A stretch of 64,000 bases of DNA from Variovorax sp. PAMC26660. Lineage in GTDB: Bacteria; Pseudomonadota; Gammaproteobacteria; Burkholderiales; Burkholderiaceae_C. A program made the position numbers and the translations under genes. The notes below the pieces were generated by a model that was given only the letters and a program-made list of their open reading frames with translations, did not search any database and had not been told where the DNA came from. Numbering within the stretch: position 1 is the first letter of the stretch; each line of letters begins with the position of its first letter. The stretch is from positions 3,153,501 to 3,217,500 of the forward strand of contig NZ_CP060295.1 in NCBI RefSeq assembly GCF_014302995.1. Direction: 5' to 3'. Positions 43,335 through 52,856 of the stretch are shown piece after piece.

Positions 43335-46223
43335 ATGGCCGACCACGAGTTCCGCATCGAAAGCGATTCGCCCGCCAACAAGGACCTGATGTTCTGGCGC
43401 ATCGTGGGCCACGAGGCGTTCTCGCGGCCGTCGAGCTACGAACTCACGGTCCTGTCGACCAACCGCGCCATCGACCCCCGGGCCATCCTCGGGCGTGCGT
43501 TCGATGTGGTCATCGAGTTCTTCGACGCCGACGAAGGCAAGCACGAACGCCACGCCCAGGGCCATGCCGTGCGCTTCGCGCGCGGCGCGCAGATCGGCCG
43601 CTTCTTCGAATACCGCATCAGCCTGCGCTCTTGGTTCTGGCTGCTCACCAAACGCACCAACTCGCGCATCCTGCAAGAAAAGCCGGTGCTCGAAGTGCTC
43701 GACGCCGTGTTCGAGGACAGCCCGATCAAGGCCGTCAAGAAAATCAAGACCGACGGCGTGACCGGCCCGCACGCGCTTCGCCGCTACTGCGTGCAATACC
43801 AGGAGAGCGACTACCGCTTTCTCTCGCGCATCCTCGAGGACGAGGGCATCTACTACTGGTTCGACGCGCACACCGCGCCCGGCACCATGATGCTGGCGGA
43901 CGTGACCGACATGGCGCACGCCGGCCTGCCCGTGAAGGGCGTGCTCGACTTCGTGACGGCCGGCGCGAGCGAGGCGCGCTTCAACCAGATCGAGCGCTGG
44001 ACCACCGCGCGCCAGCTTCAGTCGGGCAAGTACGCCTCGCGCGACGTGGACTACAAGGCGATCAAGCGGCTGCTGAGCACCGGTGCCGACATGTCCGACA
44101 ACCACGAGCTTGCCGACTTCGAGGTCTTCGAATACCCGGGCGGCTACTTCAACTCGGACGACGCCGAGGCCGTGCTGGCCGTGCGCGCCGACGAACTCGA
44201 CACGCGGCACGAACCGCACTGGGCCGTCACCCACTGGCCGGACGTCGCGGTGGGCCACAGCTTCACCTTCAGCGGTGACCCCGACGGCGCAGGCGACGAC
44301 GACTACATCATTGCCGGCTGCACCTTCGCCGCCACGCACCCCGGCTACGAGGGCCTGGGCGCGGAGATCGCCGTGCAGCCGATCCGCCGCGTGCTGCAGG
44401 ACGCGCTGCTCGACGACGCGGTCAACTCCGGCTGCATCGACGCCTTCCTCGCAATGATCGACACCACGCCCGCGCTCAGCGACAGCACGCGCGGCACCAG
44501 CACCTTCCTGATCACCGCGCTGTCGGCCAAGCAGGCCTTCCGCCCGCCGCGCCTCACGCCGCGCGTGACCATGCCCGGCCCGCAGAGCGCGATCGTCGTC
44601 GGCGCCAAGGGCAAGGAGCTGGACGTGGACGAGATGGGGCGCGTCAAGGTGCACTTCCACTGGGACCGCTACGACGATCGCGAAGAGCACGGCGAAAAGT
44701 CGACCTGCTGGATTCGCGTGTCGCAGCCCTGGGCCGGCAAGGCGTGGGGCGGCTACTTCATGCCGCGCATCAAGCAGGAGGTGATCGTCGACTTCATGAA
44801 CGGCGACCCCGACCGGCCGATCATCGTCGGGCGGGTCTACAACGACGACCAGCCGATCCCCTACAAGTCGCCGACCCAGAGCGGCTTCAAGACACGCTCG
44901 ACGCCCGGCGGCGGCCCCTCGAACTACAACGAGATCATGTTCGAGGACAAGAAGGGCTCGGAGCTGGTCAACATCCATGCCGAGCGCAACATGTCGACCT
45001 CGGTGGAGGTGGACGACTCGCTTTCGGTCGGGCGCGACCAGAGCGAGACGGTGGACCGCGACCGCACCGCGCTGGTCAAGCGCAACGAGAAGAACACGGT
45101 GGCCGAGATACAGACCAACGTGGTGGGCATCTCGCAGAGCAACAGCATCGGCGCGGGCGGCCAGAAGACGCAGGTGCTGGGCTTCCAGGAAAACATCTTC
45201 CATGCAGGCCAGAAGACCTCGGTGATCGGCTTCCAGGCGCTCGTGGTGTCGGCCAACCAGAACGTGGCCATCGGCGGCTTCCAGGGGACCGTGGTGGGCG
45301 CGAACCAGGACGTGGGCGTGGTCGGCTTCCAGACCACCTCGGTGGGCGCCGACATGGCCTACCTTGTCACCGGCAACACCAAGATGCAGAGCGGCGGCGT
45401 GCGCAACGACGTCACGGGTGGCAAGCACGCGATCATGGCCAACCAGATCAAGCTGGTGAGCAACACCTCGGTCGACATCATGGCGGTGGGCGACATCAAC
45501 GCCACCTCCATCGGCTCCAACACCACCGTGCTGGGCTCCAACTCCAGCGGCTACATCGGCTCGAACAGCGAGGCCAACCTGGGCGTCACGCGCTCCACCT
45601 TCATGGGGCTGAGCATGAGCAATGCGCTGGCGGTGGACATCGCGAACTTCGCGGGTGTGCAGATCGAGAACACGGCGGCCATCCGGCTCAGCAACGTGGC
45701 AACGGTCAACCTGAGCCAGAACGGCATAGACCTCGACCTGCAGACGATGAAGATCATCTCGGGCGGTGGTGGTGGCGGCGCTGCCGCCAGCGGTGGCGTG
45801 GTGGGCATGGTCGCGGGTTTCGCGATCGGCGGCGCTGCGCTGGTCAGGGGGCTCTTCGACATCAATGCCACTTTCGAGCAGTACCAGAAGGCCAAGACGG
45901 ACCTGGAGACGGCCGCGCAGGAAGCGCGCGACCAGGGCCTGACGAACCTCGCCAGCCGGCTGACCCGGATGGCGGCCATCGCGGACCGGCGAGGGACCGA
46001 AGGCGGGCTGGCCATGATTCCCATCGTCGGCGGCTTGGCGATGGCGTTCGACGATCAGTTTCTCGGCGGCACCAATGCCAGCCGCACCGCCGATGCCCTG
46101 TCGAAAGAAGCCGCACCCTCGACAGGCGCCGGCCCCACCGTGCCGCCCGCGCCCGTCATTCCGGCCGTGCCGGACATGCCCCCGCTCCCACCGCCCTACA
46201 CGCCACCCCATGGCGGCTCCTGA
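43335..46223 (+). CDS. vgrG: T6SS spike protein VgrG (TssI) with C-terminal extension
   Basis: A 962-residue spike. Residues 1-370 are the gp27-like base (MADHEFRIESDSPANKDLMFWRIVGHEAFSRPSSYEL is the start; only part quoted here is needed for recognition). Residues 410-560 hold the gp5-like OB fold (GRVKVHFHWDRY, CWIRVSQPWAGKAWGG, PDRPIIVGRVYND). An unusually long beta-helix needle (560-815) has quasi-repeats of the type GFQ--V--ANQ-V. After GGGGGAAASGG come two Gly-rich hydrophobic segments flanking a coiled coil (about 825-915) and a Pro-rich tail. No known toxin fold is visible. A ribosome site (AAGAG) precedes the ATG. It leads the spike-adaptor set DUF2169, pentapeptide, DUF3540 and DUF4150. 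Confidence 0.93.
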   Translation: MADHEFRIESDSPANKDLMFWRIVGHEAFSRPSSYELTVLSTNRAIDPRAILGRAFDVVIEFFDADEGKHERHAQGHAVRFARGAQIGRFFEYRISLRSWFWLLTKRTNSRILQEKPVLEVLDAVFEDSPIKAVKKIKTDGVTGPHALRRYCVQYQESDYRFLSRILEDEGIYYWFDAHTAPGTMMLADVTDMAHAGLPVKGVLDFVTAGASEARFNQIERWTTARQLQSGKYASRDVDYKAIKRLLSTGADMSDNHELADFEVFEYPGGYFNSDDAEAVLAVRADELDTRHEPHWAVTHWPDVAVGHSFTFSGDPDGAGDDDYIIAGCTFAATHPGYEGLGAEIAVQPIRRVLQDALLDDAVNSGCIDAFLAMIDTTPALSDSTRGTSTFLITALSAKQAFRPPRLTPRVTMPGPQSAIVVGAKGKELDVDEMGRVKVHFHWDRYDDREEHGEKSTCWIRVSQPWAGKAWGGYFMPRIKQEVIVDFMNGDPDRPIIVGRVYNDDQPIPYKSPTQSGFKTRSTPGGGPSNYNEIMFEDKKGSELVNIHAERNMSTSVEVDDSLSVGRDQSETVDRDRTALVKRNEKNTVAEIQTNVVGISQSNSIGAGGQKTQVLGFQENIFHAGQKTSVIGFQALVVSANQNVAIGGFQGTVVGANQDVGVVGFQTTSVGADMAYLVTGNTKMQSGGVRNDVTGGKHAIMANQIKLVSNTSVDIMAVGDINATSIGSNTTVLGSNSSGYIGSNSEANLGVTRSTFMGLSMSNALAVDIANFAGVQIENTAAIRLSNVATVNLSQNGIDLDLQTMKIISGGGGGGAAASGGVVGMVAGFAIGGAALVRGLFDINATFEQYQKAKTDLETAAQEARDQGLTNLASRLTRMAAIADRRGTEGGLAMIPIVGGLAMAFDDQFLGGTNASRTADALSKEAAPSTGAGPTVPPAPVIPAVPDMPPLPPPYTPPHGGS

Positions 46224-46235
46224 GGCCGTTCGCGC

Positions 46236-48836
46236 ATGCAAGTGACCAAGCCCCAGGCGCTCGGCCTGTCGACCCGGCCGATGGAGTACAGAAAACGCTT
46301 CGGCCTGTGCGTGACCGCCTGCCTGCATGTGCCCTTTGCGCAGGGCGAGCGCGGCGCGCTGTGGAGCGAGCAGTCGATGTGGGACTTCCTGGCGCAAGAG
46401 ATGGCGGTGCCGCTGATCGACGAAGGCGTGGCCAAGCTCACGGCCGAGTTCCTGGTGCACGGCCGCGCGTTCCCATCGCCCGAGCAGGCCGCCGCCTGCG
46501 CCGTGCGCGCGCGGCTGGGTGCGCGCGAGAAAACCCTGCTGGTCTTCGGCGAGCGCCGCTGGGACGGCGCGCAGGCCACCGCCCCCGAGCCCTTCGAGCA
46601 GATGCCGATCGACTGGGCGCATGCCTACGGCGGCGCGGACTTCGCCCTCAACACCGCGGGCAAGGGCCGTGCGGTACGGGGCGGCGCGCAGTGGCTACCG
46701 AACGTCGAGATGCCGGGCAGCCGCTTGCTGCGGCCCGACCATGCGGTGCCGCCGGCAGGCTTCGGCGCGCTCGACCTCATGCATCCGCAGCGCGCGCAAT
46801 ACCGGGGCACCTACGACGCCGGCTACATGCAGGCGCACGCGCCAGGATTTCCGCCCGACCTGGACTGGCGCCACTTCAACCTTGCGCCGCCGGACCAGTG
46901 GTTCGAGCAGCCGCTGCGTGGCGACGAGCCCTTTGCCTTCGATCACATGCATGCGGAGCAGGCGCACATCGAAGGCCGCCTGCCAGGCCTTTGCGCGCGC
47001 GTGTTCGCGGGCTATCGCACCGGCGGCGAAGGCAGCGAGCCCAAGCTGCGCGAAGTACCGCTGCGGCTGACGACCGCGTGGTTCTTTCCGCATGCCGAGC
47101 GCGCCATCCTGCTGTTCCAGGGGCTGGCCGAAGTTGCCACCGACGACGGCGCCGATGTCGTGTCGCTGATGGGCGCGGTCGAGCGGCTCGGCGAGCGCCG
47201 CAGCGACGCGCACTATGCGGACGCGATCGCGCGCCGCGCCGATCCGCGCACGGGCAGCGTCCACATGCTGCACGACGGCGACCTGCTGCCCGACGGGCTC
47301 GACACCTTCGATCCCGCCGTCGAGGCCGCGCGCGCGGCCTTCGCCATGGACGGCCTGCAAGGCGAGGCGCAATACCTGCGCGCCGAGACCGACGTGGCCC
47401 TGGCGCGCGAAGAGGTCCGCGCCCAGGGGCGGGACCCCGACGCCCTCGGCATCAAGATGCCGGTGCGCGAGAAAGTGCCCACCGGTGCGGCGCTCGCGCC
47501 CTACATGGAACGCCAGATGAAGGAAGCCGAGCGCCAGCAGTGGGCCGCGCTCGAAGACGCCGTGACGCAGGCGGAAAAGGCGTTGGCGTTCGCGGCCGAG
47601 CACAAGCTGCCGCTGGCCGCGCTGCAGCATCGCGGGCCGCCGCGCTTCAGCGCCGAAGGACGCTTCGACGCGATGCGCGCCGATTTCTCTGCGCAGGGCA
47701 AGGCGGTGGACACCGTCACCGTCTACCCCGCGCTCGTGCAGCAGGAGGCCGCCGAGCGGCTGGCCTACCGGCAGTCCGCGCATGCGCAGGCACCGGCCGA
47801 CCCCATGCCGGCGGCCGAGGCGCAAGCGCTGCGCGGCGAGATCGGGCGGGCCGCAGCCAGCGGCATGCGCTACTTCGAGAACATGGACCTCACGGGCGCC
47901 GACCTCTCGGGCCTCGATCTGCGCGGCGTGAGTTTCGCGGGCGCCTGGCTGGAGAGCGCCAACCTGTCGAAGTCCAATCTTTCGGGCGCCGACTTCTCGG
48001 GCGCCGTGCTCGCGCATGCCGACCTGCGCGGCGTTGTCGGCGTGGGCGCGAAGTTCGCCCAGGCCAACCTCGGCGGCGCGCAATTGGTCGGCGCGGTGCT
48101 CGACGAGGCCGATCTGCGCGGCGTCGTGCTGAGCGGCTGCCTGCTCGCCGGCACCCAGTTGCGTCGCGCGCAACTGGCCGGCGCCCAGTTGCTCGACACC
48201 CGATGGGGCGCGGCCGACTGGAGCGGCGTGCACGCGGCACGCCAGGTGTTCTACAAGCTCGACCTGCAGGGCCTGGTGCTGGCCGAGGCCGATCTCGACG
48301 ACTGCAGCTTCATCGAGTGCGACCTGAGCGGCTGCGACCTGCGCGCCGCGCGGCTGCAGCGCGGCAATTTCGTCGGCTGCAAGCTCGACGGCGCGCGACT
48401 GGCCGGCGTGCAGGCCGAGGGCGCAGTGTTCGTGCAGGGCTGCAGCCTTGCCGGTGCCGACCTGAGCGGCGCACAGTTGATGCGCTGCAACCTGGGCGAG
48501 ACCCAGCTCGAAGGCGCGCGGCTCGTGCAGGCGCGGCTCGATGGCGCCAACCTCACCGGCGCACGCTTTGTGCGCTGCGACCTGCGCCTGGCCAGCGCGG
48601 CGGGCGCCATGCTGCGCAAGGCTGTGCTGCGCCACGCCGTGATGGCGGGCATGAACCTGTCGAACGCCGTGATGCACCACGCCGATCTGCGCGGCGCCGA
48701 CCTGCGGCGCAGCAACCTCTTCGGTGCCGACCTGTCGCGCGTGCGGCTCGATGGCGACGTGCGTTTCGACGACGCCATGCTCAAGCGCGCCCGCACCTGG
48801 CCGCGCCTGACGCCGGAAGAACAGGCGGCGCCATGA
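46236..48836 (+). CDS. DUF2169 domain fused to pentapeptide repeats
   Basis: An 866-residue protein. Residues 1-330 are a DUF2169 domain (MQVTKPQALGLSTRPMEYR, WAHAYGGADFALNTAGKGR, TAWFFPHAERAILLFQGLAEV), a family thought to act as adaptor or chaperone for VgrG and PAAR cargo. A helical region (400-540) leads to about 60 pentapeptide repeats (548-850; A-D/N-L-X-X pattern such as GADLSGLDLRGVSF), which fold into a square beta-helix. It lies 12 bp after vgrG and overlaps the next gene by four bases. The fusion of adaptor and beta-helix is known in related clusters; its exact partner is not. Confidence 0.88.
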   Translation: MQVTKPQALGLSTRPMEYRKRFGLCVTACLHVPFAQGERGALWSEQSMWDFLAQEMAVPLIDEGVAKLTAEFLVHGRAFPSPEQAAACAVRARLGAREKTLLVFGERRWDGAQATAPEPFEQMPIDWAHAYGGADFALNTAGKGRAVRGGAQWLPNVEMPGSRLLRPDHAVPPAGFGALDLMHPQRAQYRGTYDAGYMQAHAPGFPPDLDWRHFNLAPPDQWFEQPLRGDEPFAFDHMHAEQAHIEGRLPGLCARVFAGYRTGGEGSEPKLREVPLRLTTAWFFPHAERAILLFQGLAEVATDDGADVVSLMGAVERLGERRSDAHYADAIARRADPRTGSVHMLHDGDLLPDGLDTFDPAVEAARAAFAMDGLQGEAQYLRAETDVALAREEVRAQGRDPDALGIKMPVREKVPTGAALAPYMERQMKEAERQQWAALEDAVTQAEKALAFAAEHKLPLAALQHRGPPRFSAEGRFDAMRADFSAQGKAVDTVTVYPALVQQEAAERLAYRQSAHAQAPADPMPAAEAQALRGEIGRAAASGMRYFENMDLTGADLSGLDLRGVSFAGAWLESANLSKSNLSGADFSGAVLAHADLRGVVGVGAKFAQANLGGAQLVGAVLDEADLRGVVLSGCLLAGTQLRRAQLAGAQLLDTRWGAADWSGVHAARQVFYKLDLQGLVLAEADLDDCSFIECDLSGCDLRAARLQRGNFVGCKLDGARLAGVQAEGAVFVQGCSLAGADLSGAQLMRCNLGETQLEGARLVQARLDGANLTGARFVRCDLRLASAAGAMLRKAVLRHAVMAGMNLSNAVMHHADLRGADLRRSNLFGADLSRVRLDGDVRFDDAMLKRARTWPRLTPEEQAAP

Positions 48837-49894
48837 TGAGCCCCGAACTGCTGTCGATGGCCGTCGCCATCGGTGAACCGGTCATCGGCATGGACCTCGG
48901 CAAGGGCGCCTATGCGCGCGCCGCGCTCGGCGGTGCCGTGTTCTCGCGCACGCGGCTGGCCGAAGCCGACCTGCGCGGCGCCGACTTGCGCGAAGCGGTG
49001 TTCGAGCATTGCGACCTGCGCGGCGTGCTGCTGGCGGGCGCCAACCTGCGGCGCGCGGTGTTCGACCATTGCACGCTCGACCATGCCGACCTGCGCGGCG
49101 CCAACCTGCATGCGGCGCTGTTGACCGAATGCCAGGCGCCGCATGCGCAACTGGCCGACGCGCAACTGAGCATGGCGACGGTGACCCGCTCGCGGCTGGA
49201 CCATGCCGTGCTGCGCGGCGCGAACCTCGACTCGGCGCTGCTCGACGCCACGAGCCTGATCGATGTGTGCGCCGACGGTGCCCACTGGCGCCAGACCACC
49301 GTGTCAGGCTGCGACCTCACGCTGCTGACCTGGGCCGGTGCCACGCTGCTGCGCGTGGCCTTCATCGGCACCGACCTGCAGGGCAAGTCGTTCGCACGGC
49401 TGAAGGTCGAGGGCTGCCAGTTCCTGAATTCGCAACTCGCGCGCGCCGACTTCTCGGAAGCCGGCATGCGCCAGTGCAACTTCCAGGGCGCGACGCTCGA
49501 CGGCACCTGCTTCGCCAAGGCACAGGCCGCGTTCGCGCTGTTCTGCGAAGTCCAGGGCGAGAAGACGGACTTCGCCGGCGCGCAACTGCGCCAGGCGCTC
49601 TTCACCGGAGCGCGCCTGCCCGGCGCCAACTTCACCGGTGCCGATCTGTACCAGACGCACTTCGCCGGCGCCCAACTGCCGCGGGCGCAACTGGCCTCGG
49701 CCGAACTCGCCTACGCCGACTTCCGTCACGCCGACCTGTCGGGTGCCGACCTGCGCGAAGCCGCGATGTTCCGCACCGTGCTGCACGGCGCGAACACGCA
49801 AGAGGCGCGCATGACCGATCGCGACCGGGCCATCGAAGAAGACCCCGACCTGGCCGCCGCCGAACGCTGGCAACCCATGGAGCAGACCTCATGA
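48833..49894 (+). CDS. Pentapeptide-repeat protein of the vgrG set
   Basis: A 353-residue protein made almost wholly of pentapeptide repeats (residues about 25-325, for example LRGADLREAVFEHCDLRGVLL), giving a right-handed quadrilateral beta-helix. An in-frame ATG at 48836 is equally possible. It starts within the stop of the DUF2169 gene (ATGA) and ends within the start of the DUF3540 gene (ATGA), so the set is translationally coupled. A role in loading or capping the spike is inferred from this tight linkage. There is no signal peptide and no catalytic motif. Confidence 0.85.
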   Translation: MMSPELLSMAVAIGEPVIGMDLGKGAYARAALGGAVFSRTRLAEADLRGADLREAVFEHCDLRGVLLAGANLRRAVFDHCTLDHADLRGANLHAALLTECQAPHAQLADAQLSMATVTRSRLDHAVLRGANLDSALLDATSLIDVCADGAHWRQTTVSGCDLTLLTWAGATLLRVAFIGTDLQGKSFARLKVEGCQFLNSQLARADFSEAGMRQCNFQGATLDGTCFAKAQAAFALFCEVQGEKTDFAGAQLRQALFTGARLPGANFTGADLYQTHFAGAQLPRAQLASAELAYADFRHADLSGADLREAAMFRTVLHGANTQEARMTDRDRAIEEDPDLAAAERWQPMEQTS

Positions 49895-50592
49895 CCTCAT
49901 CATCGGATGCCACCCTTTCGTCATTGCCCGCGCGCAGCCGCCGCAAGGCCCGGGCCGCCGCATCGCCGCCACCTCGGCAGCAACAGCAGCAACAGGCCAT
50001 TGCTGCCGGCTGGTGCGTAGGCACTGTCAGCGCCTGCAGCCCCGAGGGCTTCGCCGTGCTGAGCAGCACGCTGCACCGCAACGGCCGTCGCGCCGCGAGC
50101 TGCCTGCTGGAGCCGCGCGTGGGCGACAGCGTCGCCTGCATGGAAGTGGCGCCGAAGGAGCTGTGGATTCTTGCGGTGCTGCAGCGCGAAGGCAGCCAGG
50201 CGCACGTGCTGCGCCTGTCCGGCGACACGCGCGTGCAGGTCGACGACGGCGCGCTCACCTTCGCGGCACCGCGGCTCGCGCTGCATGGCGATCAGCTCGA
50301 AGTGCGCGCGCGCGAAGGGCGGATGGCCGTGGAGTCGGTCGAACTCGTCGGCCGCCACCTGCGCGTGGTGGGCAGCGTGGTCAAGCTGGTGGGCTCCGTG
50401 CTGTCGACCGTGATGGACCGCGTGAACCACTACAGCAGGCACTACGTGCGCACCACCGACGGCACCGACCGCGTGGCCGCCACGCACCTCGAGTGCGAGG
50501 CAAAGCAACTGCTGCGCCTGTCGGGCGAGCACACGCTGGTGAACGGCGAGAAGCTGGTCAAGACGCGCGGCGGCCAGATCCATTTCGGCTAG
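49891..50592 (+). CDS. DUF3540 protein of the vgrG/PAAR set
   Basis: A 233-residue protein. After a basic, Gln-rich lead (including a run of six Gln) the conserved part starts at GWCVGTVSACSPEGFAV and ends in KTRGGQIHFG. It is beta-rich and resembles a short VgrG-needle-like or spike-adaptor protein. DUF3540 genes regularly accompany DUF2169 and DUF4150 genes, and the order here is standard. The start overlaps the pentapeptide gene (ATGA). No enzyme motif is visible and the biochemical role is unknown. Confidence 0.85.
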   Translation: MTSSSDATLSSLPARSRRKARAAASPPPRQQQQQQAIAAGWCVGTVSACSPEGFAVLSSTLHRNGRRAASCLLEPRVGDSVACMEVAPKELWILAVLQREGSQAHVLRLSGDTRVQVDDGALTFAAPRLALHGDQLEVRAREGRMAVESVELVGRHLRVVGSVVKLVGSVLSTVMDRVNHYSRHYVRTTDGTDRVAATHLECEAKQLLRLSGEHTLVNGEKLVKTRGGQIHFG

Positions 50593-50601
50593 GAGCCTGC
50601 C

Positions 50602-50997
50602 GTGTTCGCCAACTGCCAACTGATGGGCACCGACATGGGCTTTCCCGATGTCTGCATCACACCGGCCGCGCCCTCGCCGATTCCGGTGCCGTACCCCAAC
50701 ATCGCGATGGGGCCGATGGCCATCCCCAACTGCCCGACCATCCTGGTCATGGGCGCGCCGGCGCACAACCTCGGCACCGTCATCCCGATGACCAACGGCG
50801 ACAACGCGGGCGTGATGCTGGGCGTGGCGTCCGGCACGGTCATGGGGCCGAGCCGGCACGTCACCGCCGCCTTCACCGTGTTGCTGCAGGGCATGCCGGC
50901 CACGCGGCTGACCAGCGTGTCCATACAGAACAGCACCAACTGCCCCGGCGTGCGCGTGGTGCCGAGCCAGGCGCTGCTGCTGCTGCTGGCGCCGTGA
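50602..50997 (+). CDS. DUF4150 PAAR-like tip protein
   Basis: A 131-residue protein starting at GTG 50602, with AGGAG at 50591-50595 overlapping the DUF3540 stop. Conserved features are the opening ANCQLMGTDMGFPDVCITP, the segment PNCPTILVMGAPAHNLGTVIP and the short loop NGDNAG. DUF4150 proteins are PAAR-like: they sharpen the VgrG spike. This one ends soon after the domain (QALLLLLAP), so it carries no toxin itself. Any effector must be recruited separately. Confidence 0.88.
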   Translation: MFANCQLMGTDMGFPDVCITPAAPSPIPVPYPNIAMGPMAIPNCPTILVMGAPAHNLGTVIPMTNGDNAGVMLGVASGTVMGPSRHVTAAFTVLLQGMPATRLTSVSIQNSTNCPGVRVVPSQALLLLLAP

Positions 50998-51046
50998 GCA
51001 GGGCGCGATGTGCGGTGCGCGCAAAGGCATACCTCTTACGGCGAGA

Positions 51047-51106
51047 TTGCCAAGGTGCCCCCCGGAATGAATACTCCCTGTGAGCCTTTTCGTTCGCATG
51101 TGCGAA
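51047..51106 (+). promoter_or_regulatory. Candidate promoter and palindrome upstream of tagH
   Basis: TTGCCA (51047-51052) and AATACT (51070-51075) are spaced by 17 bp, a fair sigma-70 match. The stem TTCGCA-TG-TGCGAA (51093-51106) follows at about the expected transcribed start and could be an operator or leader hairpin. The 140 bp gap after the DUF4150 gene supports a separate transcript for tagH and the phosphatase gene. Confidence 0.4.
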
Positions 51107-51137
51107 GGGTGTATGGGCGTCGCCCGGGGGCCGGTTC

Positions 51138-52841
51138 ATGATCCAAATCGCTGTTATCACCCGGCAAGGCACGCCCGCGGGGCAGCCCATGGTGGCCGGG
51201 TTCGGGCCGCAGGGCGGCACCATCGGCCGCGCCGACACCAACACGCTGGTGCTCGACGACCCCGACCGCACCGTGTCGCGCGTGCATGCGCAGGTGCTGT
51301 GCCGCAACGGCAACTACTTCATCATCGACCGGGGCAGCAACCCGATGCAGTGCAACGGGCAGTCGCTGGGGGCCGGCAACGAGGCTGCACTGACGGACGG
51401 CGCGCACCTGGTCATCGGCAGCTTCGAGCTGGTCGTGCGCGCGGTCGCCGCTGGTGCCGGTGCCGGCGCGGCGCCGGCCGTCGAGGCGATACCGCTGACC
51501 GTCGCCGCACCGTCGGGCGACGATCCCTTTGCCGACCTGCTCGCCGGCCTCGGCTCGCCGGCCGCGGCCAAGCCGGCGGCGCCTGCACCGCCAGCCGATG
51601 CGATGCTGTTCCCCGATCCGATGGAGAGCGGCTCGCGCAACGCGCATGCCGCGCAGGTCGACCCCTTCGCCAATCTGCTGGGGCCCACGCCCGCGTCGGC
51701 GCCCGCTGCGGGCCTGGGCGCGCTCGACGACTTCTCCGACCTTGGCGCGCCACCCGCGCACGGCAAGGCGGCGGGCATCGATGCGCTGTTCGGCGGCATG
51801 GACAGCGGTGGTGGCATCGGCGGCGATCCGCTGGCGCTGTCGCCGCTGGCCGATCCCTTGCTGCAGCCGAACACGGCCTCGTCGGAAGATCCGTTGGCGG
51901 CGTTTCAACACACCGCGCCAGCCACGCCGACACCGCGATCGGATCACTTGCCGATCGACCGTTTCGGCTTCACGCCGCCGAAGGCCGTGGCACCACCGGT
52001 GCCGCCCGCACCACCTGTACCGCATGTACCGCCTGTGTCGTTGCTCGCGGAGGAACTGCCGCACTTCGACGACATGACGGGGCAGCCCATTCGCATCAGC
52101 GGGCCGGAGCCCACGGGCAAGCTGGCCGATGTGCCGGCACTGCCGCCGATGCCCGCACCGGCACCGATGCCAGTGCAGCACGCCCCCGCGCCGGTTGCAC
52201 CGCCAACCGCATCGCGCGCCGAACGCGCCGCATCCGACGACGAACTGCTCGCCGCCTTCCTGCGCGGCCTGGCCAGCACGCACCAGCCGCCCGAGATGCT
52301 CACGCCGGGCCTGATGGAGCGCATCGGCTCGATGCTGCGCAGTGCCACCGAAGGCACGCTGCAACTGCTGCTCACGCGCCAGGAGTTCAAGCGCGAGGTG
52401 CGCGCCGAGGTCACGATGATCGCGGCGCAGGCCAACAACCCGCTGAAGTTCTCGCCCACGGTCGAGGTGGCGCTCGCGCACCTGCTGGGCCCCGGCGTGC
52501 GCGGCTTCATGCCGCCCGAGGCCGCGATGCGCGACGCCTTCAACGACCTGCGCGCGCATCAGTTCGGCGTGATGGTAGGCATGCGCGCGGCGCTGGCCCA
52601 TGTCATCGCTCGCTTCGAGCCGGCCGAGCTGGAGAAGAAGATCAGCGCGAAGACCGCGCTCGATGCGCTCTTCAGCGCCAACCGCAAGGCCAAGCTGTGG
52701 GACCAGTTCGTGGCGCTCTACGGCGGCATCGCGAGCGAGGCGGAGGACGACTTCCACAACCTCTTCGGCAAGGCCTTCCTCGAAGCCTACGAAGAGCAGA
52801 TGGCGCGCCTGAAGCACAACGACAACAACACCCCTAGCTGA
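51138..52841 (+). CDS. tagH: T6SS-associated FHA-domain protein TagH
   Basis: A 567-residue protein. The N-terminal FHA domain (about 22-105) has the phosphothreonine-binding features GRADTN, SRVHAQV and NGQSLGAG. A long Pro/Ala-rich disordered linker (115-360) leads to the conserved C-terminal TagH domain (365-560; LLGPGVRGFMPPEAAMRDAFNDLRAHQFGVMVGMRAAL). In characterised systems the kinase phosphorylates the FHA protein, which then promotes assembly. The ATG at 51138 gives a domain-proximal start (MIQIAVI). The phosphatase gene follows 15 bp downstream. Confidence 0.92.
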   Translation: MIQIAVITRQGTPAGQPMVAGFGPQGGTIGRADTNTLVLDDPDRTVSRVHAQVLCRNGNYFIIDRGSNPMQCNGQSLGAGNEAALTDGAHLVIGSFELVVRAVAAGAGAGAAPAVEAIPLTVAAPSGDDPFADLLAGLGSPAAAKPAAPAPPADAMLFPDPMESGSRNAHAAQVDPFANLLGPTPASAPAAGLGALDDFSDLGAPPAHGKAAGIDALFGGMDSGGGIGGDPLALSPLADPLLQPNTASSEDPLAAFQHTAPATPTPRSDHLPIDRFGFTPPKAVAPPVPPAPPVPHVPPVSLLAEELPHFDDMTGQPIRISGPEPTGKLADVPALPPMPAPAPMPVQHAPAPVAPPTASRAERAASDDELLAAFLRGLASTHQPPEMLTPGLMERIGSMLRSATEGTLQLLLTRQEFKREVRAEVTMIAAQANNPLKFSPTVEVALAHLLGPGVRGFMPPEAAMRDAFNDLRAHQFGVMVGMRAALAHVIARFEPAELEKKISAKTALDALFSANRKAKLWDQFVALYGGIASEAEDDFHNLFGKAFLEAYEEQMARLKHNDNNTPS

Positions 52842-52856
52842 AGCGAGGCACCCCGC

